In this document: positions 40,785-48,115 of the stretch, piece by piece
Numbering within the stretch: the first letter of the stretch is position 1
Layout of the letters: each line of letters begins with the position of its first letter
Source of the DNA: Bacteroidia bacterium
GTDB lineage: Bacteria; Bacteroidota; Bacteroidia; B-17B0; Aurantibacillaceae
Reading direction: 5' to 3'
Length of the DNA: 48,115 bases
NCBI GenBank assembly: GCA_025362575.1
Contig: JANYIQ010000040.1
Span: 1-48,115, forward strand
The notes under the pieces: generated by a model
Told to the model about the DNA's origin: nothing
Databases searched by the model: none
What the model saw: the letters and a program-made list of their open reading frames with translations, nothing else
Translations under genes and position numbers: made by a program

Positions 40785-42515
40785 TTATTGTTTTAAAAAT
40801 TTGGAGAAATAGACTTGCTTGTTTGTGGTTATAATTTTCAAAGTATAAAATCCCTGACTCAATTCAGAAACATCGATTGTAGCTGAATAATTTCTCACTA
40901 AAACTGCTTGCTCTAAGACATTTTCAATTTCAATTTTTGAATTTTCAAAATCGCTTCCGTAGGTTTCAATATGAATGTTATTTGACGAAGGGTTTGGATA
41001 GATTTTAATCTCATTTTGCATTTGAGGTATTTCATTAACTCCAGCAAACAATCCTTTACTTAGTTTATGAATAAAAACATCCGATTGCCCTTTTGAAATT
41101 AAATTAAAGCTTCCCCCATTAGGATCAAAATTACAAGTGTCTTTAAAATAACCGGTAGTATAAATATTTGAATTATTATCTATTGCGATTGAATTGCTTT
41201 CACATAAATTACGGCACTTGAATTGCTTTGCCCAAACAAAATTACCTGAAGCATCAAGTTTAGAAACAAAGCTATTATATAATAAAGTACTAGTTGTTAA
41301 AATATAAATACCAAGGCTCGGATCGAAATCGGCTGAGCCTTGAAAATAACCAGTACTATAAATGTTTCCTGATGCATCAAGAGCAGTAGACATTAAGTTA
41401 TCGTCATCAATTCCTCCCATTTGTTTTACCCAAACAAAATTTCCTACAGGATCGAGTTTCATAATAAAAATATCACTTCCGCCATAATTGCTAAGTGTAT
41501 AATTGGAAACACCGGGATCATAATTACAAGTATTTGCAAGTCGACCTGAAGTAATTGAATTACCAATAGCATCAACAGTAATGCTAAGTCCATAATTAGT
41601 CGCAAAGCCTGAGCCCACAAAGCTTTTCGCAAATACAAAATTGCCATTGTTATCTAATTTTGAAACAAACCCATCCATACTGCCTAGTGCGGACAAAGTA
41701 AATGTTGTTATTCCGGGATCGAAATCGCTTATGCCGCTAAAATTACCACAAGTATAAACGTTTCCCAAAGGGTCAAGGGCTATAGATCTGCTCGTTTCAC
41801 TTTGCGCTCCTCCCATTTGCTTTACCCATAATAAATTTCCTGAAGGGCTGAGTTTAGCAACAAAGATATCGCCAATGGCTGTTAGATTATAAACTGCTGG
41901 GCCCGGATCAAAATCTACAGTGTTGTCAAATCCCCCCGTTACATAAATATTACCAAATGCATCAGTAGTAATCCCCGTTGAACTATCATCATATGGCCCT
42001 GTAAATTGATCAGCCCATATAAAGTTGCCTAGCGAATCCAGTTTCAAAATAAAAATATCATCATGTAAAAAGGCATCGTGAAAATCATTAGATGCCGTCA
42101 TTGTATAAGTACTAGACCCCGGATCAAAGTCAACTGTTCCAAGAAATGTCCCTGTCACATAAACATTTCCTGAATTATCAATTTTAATGGCATTGCCCTT
42201 TATGGAAAGGCCGTTTACTATTTGTTTTGCCCATACAAAATTTCCAGTTGAATCATGTTTTGAAATAAAAATAGTACCCGATAGCATGGTATAATTGGAA
42301 GCCCCGGGATCAAAATTTACTGTTCCTTGAAATTGGCCGAGAGTATAAACATTACCACTAGCATCAGTTGTAATTGCGTAACCCAATTCAGTTAGCGATG
42401 CTCCGATTTGTTTGACCCATTTACAACTAGCGTTTTGACTGAAGGAATTAAAAACACAAAAGCACAAAACTGTAAAAACAGTAATGTGCTTTTTGTATTT
42501 GTATTTAGTCTCCAA
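40785..42515 (-). CDS. SBBP-repeat secreted protein with T9SS sorting domain
   Basis: A 576-residue secreted protein. It has a signal peptide (about 1-26, ending VFNSFSQ), then seven copies of a beta-propeller repeat built on GNVYVTG-F-GTVDFDPG (about 40-500), with a partner strand in each copy (FVWAKQ). A C-terminal T9SS type A domain completes it (IKIYPNPSSNNIHIE to GFYTLKIITTNKQVYFSKFL). It is exported to the cell surface or medium. Only TTG at 42515 fits, 6 bp after the preceding SBBP gene's stop. Confidence 0.85.
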   Translation of the reverse strand: METKYKYKKHITVFTVLCFCVFNSFSQNASCKWVKQIGASLTELGYAITTDASGNVYTLGQFQGTVNFDPGASNYTMLSGTIFISKHDSTGNFVWAKQIVNGLSIKGNAIKIDNSGNVYVTGTFLGTVDFDPGSSTYTMTASNDFHDAFLHDDIFILKLDSLGNFIWADQFTGPYDDSSTGITTDAFGNIYVTGGFDNTVDFDPGPAVYNLTAIGDIFVAKLSPSGNLLWVKQMGGAQSETSRSIALDPLGNVYTCGNFSGISDFDPGITTFTLSALGSMDGFVSKLDNNGNFVFAKSFVGSGFATNYGLSITVDAIGNSITSGRLANTCNYDPGVSNYTLSNYGGSDIFIMKLDPVGNFVWVKQMGGIDDDNLMSTALDASGNIYSTGYFQGSADFDPSLGIYILTTSTLLYNSFVSKLDASGNFVWAKQFKCRNLCESNSIAIDNNSNIYTTGYFKDTCNFDPNGGSFNLISKGQSDVFIHKLSKGLFAGVNEIPQMQNEIKIYPNPSSNNIHIETYGSDFENSKIEIENVLEQAVLVRNYSATIDVSELSQGFYTLKIITTNKQVYFSKFLKQ

Positions 42516-42521
42516 AGTATA

Positions 42522-45500
42522 TTAGTTTTGCTTAACAAATTTTGTAGAGTACTTACCTGAGCTATTGTAAACCTCCAAAAAGTAAATTCCATTACTAAAA
42601 TCATTTACTGAAATTGTATTTATTTTACTTTGAAACTTACCTGAATTAACTTCTCGACCCATACAATCAAATATACGATAAAAAGTTTTCGTTTCTTCTG
42701 AGTTTAACACAATGTTCAGCTGCCCATCAGTCGGATTAGGGTAAACTAAAGTATTACTATTAAACAGTGAATTATTTACTTTTATGCCAATCATTTGAAG
42801 CGGTACAATATCAAATTTGGTAATTGTAGCGTCTTGTGTTCCGTTTAACACCTTGCTAAACCAAGGAATACCCGCTCCATTATCTAACGGAAATTGTTTT
42901 GTAGAATCGCTTTGAGTTAAACCTGTAAGATAAATATTACCACCAGAGTCATAACAAATAGATACTGAACGGTCGTAAAATACAGTTGAAGTTTCTTGAT
43001 TAGTTCCGCCCAAAAATGTTGACCAAACTATGCCACTGTATCCTTGAAGCGCACATATAAAATTATCCCAACTACCTTTGTATGTTTGTGTGTATGTACC
43101 AGAAGGGTTAGATCCAGTGGTCGGTATATTAGTACTTGAAACTGGTCCTGCAACATAAATAGAATTAATATCATCAATCAAAATATCCGTGATTGCATTA
43201 TATCCTGACCCCCCAAAATATGAGAAATGCTTTAAATTATCAGAAGCATCCAATACCAAGAATGAGCCGTTTGCAGGGCTTGAAGCTGTGCCTTGATAAT
43301 AATACCCACCAGAATTAACTGGAGTAATGCTAGGAGATTGTACAACTCCAGCCACAAAACATTTACTGTGACTTATGGTTACCGCATAAGCTTCATCAAA
43401 GCCACTGTAAGCACCACTGTTTGCGCCACCAAAATATGAAGAATAGGCAATATTACCTGCATTCGTAAAGCGACTAACAACCATGTCACTACCATCGGTA
43501 AAGGCTCTATTTGTAGAGCTTCCTGATGATACATTTGGATAATTGCAGCCTGCGGAAGAACCAACAACATAGAAGTCATAAGTACCGGCATCGGATATTG
43601 CACAATCAAACAAATAATCATTGGGTGATGTAGTGCTTCCACAGGTGCTTGTTGTTGCCCCGATACCAGTAGACCATGTCAATTGCCGATTAGGATCGAA
43701 ACGAACGATAATCCCATCAAAATAAGAGGAATTATTTACAGTATATTGATAGGAAGTTCCGTTTGATCGCGAAACAATAAAATTTGTTGATTTAGAATAT
43801 CCCACTCCAAAAAAGTTGGCATTTGGATCGAATTTACAGGCAGTAAAAATGTCATCACTTGTTCCGCCAAAATAAGTAACCCATTTAGCAACTGTTCCAC
43901 TGGTGTCAATATCAAAAATAAATCCATCCATTTTACCAGTTGTACCTGAGTAAGTCCATGTTGGAGCGGTACCAGATGCATTGTGAAGAATCATATCTCC
44001 TTTATTGGAATAACCAATACAATAAATATCCCTACTAGAAGGGTTAAAATCAAGGCCATTTAGTCTATCTGAACCTGAACTCCCAATATAACTTGACCAT
44101 TTAAGAATGCCTTTTGGGTTGAATTTAGACACAAAACCATCAGAATTACCAGATGAGCTTGATTGGTAAGAACCAGCTGAGGCCGGAAAAAAATTGGCAT
44201 ATGTTTCTCCAGTTACAAATAAGTTTGTGTCAATATCACATTTCGATTCTTGAATGCGATCACCACTTCCTGAACCAATATAAGTAGACCATTTTATATT
44301 ATTTATGTTTTGAACCGCTGCCATTCTGCCTTTGTCAAATTCTATTACCAAAGGCCAAGCAGTGTTATATGTTCCGGGATTAACGCTATATGTATTGCCC
44401 CCCATACTTACCCAACCATTCGTGCCTGTAACGCTGGTAGTAGAAACAGTAAGGTTTGTAAAACTTGGCACAGAAACATTATAAATATATGGTTTCATAA
44501 AAGTAAAAGACGAAAACTTGGTTGTAATTTTCAAATTATTACTAGTTAGAGTTGTTGATTGAGCCCCTGTAAGTTGTAAATTAATTAAACTTGGATTACC
44601 CCCGGGTTTTACAACAAAATAATATTTAGCGCCATTCATATTACTTGAATAATGTAGATCGATTAAGGGATAAATATTTGGAATCATTAGATGACTTGCG
44701 CCCATTACGTTAGTAATTCCATCTGTTCCAGTAGAAGGTAAAAAGTAATTGAGTTTAGCACTAGTTTGAAAATCGAGAGGAAATATTTCAGCGTTTTCAC
44801 TCGCTCCTAAAAATGTCATATCGACTCTACTAATAGTGTCTTTTGGACTAACACGGGCAGTATCTTGTTTTGTTTCGCAAAACGCAACCCGATCTTTAAG
44901 AACAAATTCAATAGGTGAAGAATATTTTGTATAAAATAAAACTTGTGGTGTCGATGCAAAAGCATCGTTAGTTATCTGACCTGTATTTCTGTAGAACAAA
45001 TGAGCCATACTAAATGTGTCTTTTGCTAAACTGTAATTGCAAGGCATATATACAGGCGTTTGGCTGTAACGGATCAAATTAATAGAATAGACAGCAGATG
45101 TTGTTGTTTCGTTATTTGAAGAAACATAAATACGTCCTGTTCCATCGACTACAATATCGACGTGAATATCTTTACCATTATTTACACCATTGTGTTTTTG
45201 AACCCACGATTGATTACCACTTGGTGTAAGTTGATAAAGCATTCCATCTAGATTTCCTGTAGCTGAATTTGAATAAGTACCGCAAATGTAAAAGTGTTTT
45301 GCAATTGTATCGGTTGCAATGTGAGGGTATGTAGTATTGAAGTTACCACTGATAGGTTGTTTATGAGTCCATAACGCTGTACTACTATTATATACACGGG
45401 TGTGGTATTCGTAATTCGGCGAATTTTGAACTAATCCTGTAATGGCATAATTACCTAATTTATCCGGCACTAAAGAAGCTGCAATATCTGAACCATTAAA

Positions 45501-46409
45501 GCCGCCATCGTAGGTGTTAGAGTAAGAAACCGTGCCTGTGCTTGCACTTAAACGGGCAAAATAGTAGTCATCACCAGTTGTTGTATTATTAACGCTACCA
45601 CAAAGAACGACATTGCTACCATCTACTTTAATATCCAAACCTGTGTCGTTGCCATTCGCAGAACCGTTTGCTGTTGTTGACCAAGTTTGTGTTACACTTG
45701 TTGTGTTAAGACAAAGGGTCAAAACATCGGCATTAGTTGTTGTGTTATTTATACTGCCAGTTACATAAATGTTTGTGCCTGATATTACTAACTTTTGGGC
45801 AATATCATCCACATTGGCAGTACCGCTCTTTTTAGGCGAGGCTGTTAAACTACCCGTACTATTGTATTTAAGAATTTGATAATCTTTGCCTTTGCTCGTT
45901 ATTGATGCGAAACCGCAAACCCAAACGTTGCCACTGCCATCAACTCCGATCGAATTACCTGCGTCATTTGAATTGGCTGAACCGTTAAAGCGTGAACTCC
46001 ATTGTAAAGCACCGCTGGAATTGTATTTAATAGTTACAATATCGGCATTACCAGATGCTTGTTCACTATAACCTGTAACAAAAACGTTACCGCTACCATC
46101 AATGCAAACTGCGTTTGCTCGGTCATTAAAAGACGCAAAATTATAAGTCACGCTCCATAATTTTATTCCTGATGAGTCGTACTTGATTAGGAAGAGATCT
46201 TTACCTGCGGAAACGGTGTTTACAAAACCGCACATATAAACGTTACCGTTTACTTTATCTACGGCAGCGGCTCCACCTGTAACGTCTAAGCCCGTTGGCC
46301 CAGTTGCAATTTTAACCCAATCTTTATTAGGAATAACTTGTGAGATCGCATTTAAGCTAAATACAAGCATTATTAGCTGTAGCGCTTTTTTGAGATTTTT
46401 TGTTTTCAT
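42522..46409 (-). CDS. Large SBBP/DUF7948-like secreted protein with T9SS sorting domain
   Basis: A 1295-residue secreted protein from ATG 46409 (KNLKKALQLIMLVFSLNAIS is the signal peptide). Propeller repeats occur at the N side (DGSGNVFVTGYSE, DGSGNVWVCGFAS). The middle domain resembles DUF7948 (LFYRNTGQITNDAF, NIYPLIDLHY, AKYYFVVKPGGNPSLI). A second SBBP set follows (WSTYIGSGSGDRIQ, WVTYFGGTSDDIF, YSSYFGGAN), then a T9SS domain (LVYPNPTDGQLNIV to YSTKFVKQ). It is likely a surface adhesin or matrix protein. A 39-codon upstream extension would run through the nested hairpin and is rejected. Confidence 0.85.
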   Translation of the reverse strand: MKTKNLKKALQLIMLVFSLNAISQVIPNKDWVKIATGPTGLDVTGGAAAVDKVNGNVYMCGFVNTVSAGKDLFLIKYDSSGIKLWSVTYNFASFNDRANAVCIDGSGNVFVTGYSEQASGNADIVTIKYNSSGALQWSSRFNGSANSNDAGNSIGVDGSGNVWVCGFASITSKGKDYQILKYNSTGSLTASPKKSGTANVDDIAQKLVISGTNIYVTGSINNTTTNADVLTLCLNTTSVTQTWSTTANGSANGNDTGLDIKVDGSNVVLCGSVNNTTTGDDYYFARLSASTGTVSYSNTYDGGFNGSDIAASLVPDKLGNYAITGLVQNSPNYEYHTRVYNSSTALWTHKQPISGNFNTTYPHIATDTIAKHFYICGTYSNSATGNLDGMLYQLTPSGNQSWVQKHNGVNNGKDIHVDIVVDGTGRIYVSSNNETTTSAVYSINLIRYSQTPVYMPCNYSLAKDTFSMAHLFYRNTGQITNDAFASTPQVLFYTKYSSPIEFVLKDRVAFCETKQDTARVSPKDTISRVDMTFLGASENAEIFPLDFQTSAKLNYFLPSTGTDGITNVMGASHLMIPNIYPLIDLHYSSNMNGAKYYFVVKPGGNPSLINLQLTGAQSTTLTSNNLKITTKFSSFTFMKPYIYNVSVPSFTNLTVSTTSVTGTNGWVSMGGNTYSVNPGTYNTAWPLVIEFDKGRMAAVQNINNIKWSTYIGSGSGDRIQESKCDIDTNLFVTGETYANFFPASAGSYQSSSSGNSDGFVSKFNPKGILKWSSYIGSSGSDRLNGLDFNPSSRDIYCIGYSNKGDMILHNASGTAPTWTYSGTTGKMDGFIFDIDTSGTVAKWVTYFGGTSDDIFTACKFDPNANFFGVGYSKSTNFIVSRSNGTSYQYTVNNSSYFDGIIVRFDPNRQLTWSTGIGATTSTCGSTTSPNDYLFDCAISDAGTYDFYVVGSSAGCNYPNVSSGSSTNRAFTDGSDMVVSRFTNAGNIAYSSYFGGANSGAYSGFDEAYAVTISHSKCFVAGVVQSPSITPVNSGGYYYQGTASSPANGSFLVLDASDNLKHFSYFGGSGYNAITDILIDDINSIYVAGPVSSTNIPTTGSNPSGTYTQTYKGSWDNFICALQGYSGIVWSTFLGGTNQETSTVFYDRSVSICYDSGGNIYLTGLTQSDSTKQFPLDNGAGIPWFSKVLNGTQDATITKFDIVPLQMIGIKVNNSLFNSNTLVYPNPTDGQLNIVLNSEETKTFYRIFDCMGREVNSGKFQSKINTISVNDFSNGIYFLEVYNSSGKYSTKFVKQN

Positions 46410-46485
46410 TTTTCTGTGGGGTTTTATGTTAATAGTTGTTTTATTCAATTTTATATAAAAAAAGGGGGCGTAACAACTGTGCCGC

Positions 46486-46596
46486 CTACACCGAGGAACC
46501 GCGAAGCTCCCATAGTAAGTCAGCAAGTGATACGCCCTTTCGGGCGCTCTCTTACTGAATGCTTACTATTAAAAAAATTCGCGGTTTTCGGTGTAG
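46486..46596. repeat. Long nested hairpin upstream of the SBBP operon
   Basis: There are four nested arm pairs. CTACACCGA(G)GAACCGCGAA (46486-46505) pairs with 46578-46596, with one bulge and one mismatch. ATAGTAAG (46512-46519) pairs with CTTACTAT (46562-46569), TCAGCAAG (46520-46527) with CTTACTGA (46551-46558, one mismatch), and CGCCC-TTTC-GGGCG forms the tip (46533-46546). It could be a MITE-like or recombination-site element, or a structured leader. It is not a simple terminator. Confidence 0.65.
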
Positions 46597-46782
46597 CTAT
46601 TTCAGTTTAAAAACGCATTATGTCTTTCAATTTATCCTATATTTTTCCTTTTTTATATTTTAGCTAAAGTACAAAAAAGATTAATCTATCAAGGTTATGT
46701 TTAAACTAAGTTTTGCGATAAATGTATTTATACGGCGATGAAATTATTCTGATTTTAGACTAAAAAAATGAAAAAGGGGTAA

Positions 46783-46817
46783 AAACACCCCCTAAAAGGG
46801 TTAAATAGGGGGTGTTT
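46783..46817. terminator. Strong 12-bp hairpin
   Basis: AAACACCCCCTA (46783-46794) pairs perfectly with TAGGGGGTGTTT (46806-46817) around an 11-base loop. It lies just past the SymE-like gene on the minus strand. Short T runs on each side suit a terminator for that gene. Confidence 0.6.
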
Positions 46818-46867
46818 CTACCGATTTATCGAAGAGGTGGTTTCGACGAATGAAAAACCCATTCGGC

Positions 46868-47076
46868 TTATAAACGAATTATTGGCGGATAAATCCCCTT
46901 TGTGATTATCAGAGTATTTTCCTCGTGAAAAACTGAAATATCACTACCACAATTAAAACCTAATTCTTTTAGCCATTTACCGCAAAGTCGAATTTCGGGT
47001 AGTTCTATAAATTTATTATTGCTCCTTGACCTAAATTTTTGGTAAACTTTTAAAGTTTTTTTGTCATTTTTTTCAT
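46868..47076 (-). CDS. SymE-like toxin gene read across an A7 tract
   Basis: The minus-strand frame from 47056 encodes a SymE-type domain: TLKVYQKFRSRSNNKFIELP, then EIRLCGKWLKELGFNCGSDI and SVFHEENTLIITKGIYPP. It matches the type I toxin family (AbrB-like fold) in length and in its L-x-G-x-W-L-x-x-x-G-F core. This frame has no start codon. The ATGs at 47076 and 47067 are in the frame one base away and hit a stop after CTT. The phase is a classic A-AAA-AAA heptamer (47056-47062), so a -1 slip or one extra A would give a 66- to 69-residue protein. It is either slippage-dependent or a pseudogene. Confidence 0.65.
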
Positions 47077-47199
47077 ATTCTCTCTTTTAAATAGTTTGTT
47101 AAGTATTATAATGCAATGCAATCCTTTAGTGTAAATAGTAGGTTTATTTCTTTATCCAATTGGTTCGGTTTTTTGTCGGTTGAGTCCACAGATGAATGT

Positions 47200-47228
47200 A
47201 AAATGCCAACCCAGAGGGTTGGCATTTT
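47200..47228. terminator. Bidirectional terminator-like hairpin
   Basis: AAAATGCCAACCC and GGGTTGGCATTTT form a perfect 13-bp stem with a 3-base loop (AGA), with A and T runs at the two sides. It lies near the right end of element B; a weaker inverted repeat (TTTTCAG/CTGAAAA) follows to about 47281. Confidence 0.7.
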
Positions 47229-47345
47229 TATTTTCAGGGAATGCGTTGAAAGTTTTCTTTCATAAGCAGACGCTGAAAATAAAAAACCGATGCGAAGCAG
47301 CGGATTTTGCATTTTGACTTTTGGTTAGGAGAGATAACCGCAGGT

Positions 47346-47363
47346 AATCTCTACGAGACCACG
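47346..47363. other. attR: right end of the island
   Basis: AATCTCTACGAGACCACG is identical to 12665-12682. Upstream, GAGATAACC-GCA-GGTAATCTC forms an imperfect hairpin over the junction. Downstream sequence resembles that after the intact tRNA, so the ancestral tRNA terminator region is here. Confidence 0.8.
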
Positions 47364-47371
47364 GATAACAA

Positions 47372-47400
47372 GGGTTACAGAAATGTAGCCCTTTTTTATT
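47372..47400 (+). terminator. tRNA-type terminator behind attR
   Basis: GGGTTAC-AGAAAT-GTAGCCC followed by TTTTTT and ATT is nearly identical to the terminator at 12692. It is probably the original chromosomal terminator of tRNA-Arg before the island inserted. Confidence 0.7.
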
Positions 47401-47477
47401 GGGGTAATTTTTGGGGTATTTATATAATGCAAATACATAATCTGATCAAGGGTGCCAAAAAAACAACTTAAAAACAA

Positions 47478-47511
47478 AAAAGCCTGTCACAGCAAATTAT
47501 GACAGGCTTTT
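47478..47511. terminator. Terminator of the right-flank T9SS gene
   Basis: AAAAGCCTGTCA (47478-47489) pairs with TGACAGGCTTTT (47500-47511) as a perfect 12-bp stem, 18 bases past the stop codon of the minus-strand gene. Confidence 0.85.
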
Positions 47512-47529
47512 GAATATTAATTCGTATTT

Positions 47530-48115
47530 CTAATTAATAACGATCTTCTTAGTACAAACCTTATTTTCCTGAGTGATCTTAATCAAATAAACTCCTTGTT
47601 TCAAGGAAGAACTATCAAAGATCATTTCTTCTTTTGATTTAGTAAATGGCAATTCAAAAACCTGTCCAAGCAAGTCAGTAATAACTACAGAAATATTTTC
47701 AGTATTGGAAACCGTTAGCTGAAATTTATCGTGTGCAGGATTTGGATGTATTTGAACCGGACCACTAAGATCATATTCTTTAACACCTACATAAGAATAA
47801 GGTTTTGTACTGAAACTGTATTCGAAGCGACTTCCAAAATCAGGTTCAAAAGTTTTGATCACCACACCTTGTGCATTCTTCAATTTTACATATCCTGTTC
47901 CTTGCGCTGTATTTGCCCACCAAGAAACTCCGTCGTCGCCGGTATCTTCAACAATAAGTTTGTAACAGCCGCTTAAAATATAATTATCGGCATAAATGGT
48001 ATTTGCAGTACTTAAAGAACTTGCACCCGCAACATTATTACCATTTGCATCCACAATTTTATATGAATTTTCAAAAGGAGAATTATTCGTTTTAAATTCA
48101 ACTGTTAAAGAATCT
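47530..48115 (-). CDS. T9SS-exported protein, C-terminal part (runs off the window)
   Basis: At least 194 C-terminal residues of a secreted protein whose start lies beyond the right edge. The frame stays open to base 48115, so the GTG at 48054 is internal. The visible part has a beta-sandwich (ANTIYADNYILSGCYKLIVE, DTGDDGVSWWANTAQGTGYV) and a T9SS type A sorting domain (VQIHPNPAHDKFQLTVS to GVYLIKITQENKVCTKKIVI). The N-terminal catalytic part, if any, cannot be seen. It belongs to the chromosomal flank outside the island. Confidence 0.85.
   Translation of the reverse strand, partial: DSLTVEFKTNNSPFENSYKIVDANGNNVAGASSLSTANTIYADNYILSGCYKLIVEDTGDDGVSWWANTAQGTGYVKLKNAQGVVIKTFEPDFGSRFEYSFSTKPYSYVGVKEYDLSGPVQIHPNPAHDKFQLTVSNTENISVVITDLLGQVFELPFTKSKEEMIFDSSSLKQGVYLIKITQENKVCTKKIVIN

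Noticed and set aside
47106-47312. 68-codon minus-strand frame near the right end
   Set aside because: It reads through a perfect 13-bp terminator-like hairpin and a second inverted repeat. The sequence is better explained as structure.

Overview
The window looks like a Bacteroidota chromosome (class Flavobacteriia, Sphingobacteriia or Chitinophagia; I cannot narrow it further). Reasons: low G+C by eye, secreted proteins ending in type IX secretion (T9SS) sorting domains, TPR/PD40/OmpA and SBBP-repeat surface proteins, promoters of the TTG-N19-TAnnTTTG type and few clear Shine-Dalgarno sites.

Layout. (1) About 1-12.2 kb is ordinary chromosome: an MFS exporter, a PD40/OmpA surface protein, an M61 peptidase with PDZ, a CPBP membrane protease, a STAS-like protein, a di-haem cytochrome c peroxidase, a GT9 glycosyltransferase, dapD, a glycerophosphodiesterase, a TPR protein and OsmC. 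(2) 12.25-12.72 kb holds a tRNA-Arg(ACG) with a GIY-YIG nuclease gene wedged between the tRNA promoter plus a truncated 5' tRNA copy and the intact tRNA. (3) 12.68-47.36 kb is a composite island in the 3' end of that tRNA. The tRNA 3' end recurs at 21.21-21.27 kb (63 bases) and 47.35-47.36 kb (18 bases), each copy followed by a terminator with the same AGAAAT loop, which suggests two elements in tandem.

Element A (12.7-21.2 kb) has a tyrosine recombinase, an XRE repressor with a three-half-site operator, small exported or unknown proteins and a DUF3987-type ATPase. Element B (21.27-47.35 kb) has a large serine recombinase whose stop codon lies in the tRNA remnant, an 11-bp iteron-like array, three small unknown genes, and a 13-gene minus-strand block (35.73-24.74 kb) ending in a terminator. 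That block encodes several small membrane proteins, a transglutaminase-like protein, a peptidoglycan hydrolase, small beta-rich proteins, a coiled-coil protein, an LPD1-like zincin and an amidohydrolase. There is no terminase, portal, tail, relaxase or conjugation gene. I think it is the best candidate for an undescribed system: possibly a tailless, membrane-containing virus-like particle or an envelope-associated complex. This is inference.

From 36.4 to 47.1 kb element B carries cargo: a cassette-like gene bounded by GTTAGC repeats with an attC-like hairpin, a PD-(D/E)XK nuclease-like protein, a SEC-C protein, small secreted and membrane proteins, two SBBP-repeat T9SS proteins, a long nested hairpin and a SymE-like toxin gene that can only be read in full by a -1 shift on an A7 tract. 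The same kind of shift, on an A9 tract, would give the element's peptidoglycan hydrolase a C-terminal membrane anchor. (4) From 47.36 kb the chromosome resumes with the 3' part of another T9SS-exported protein.
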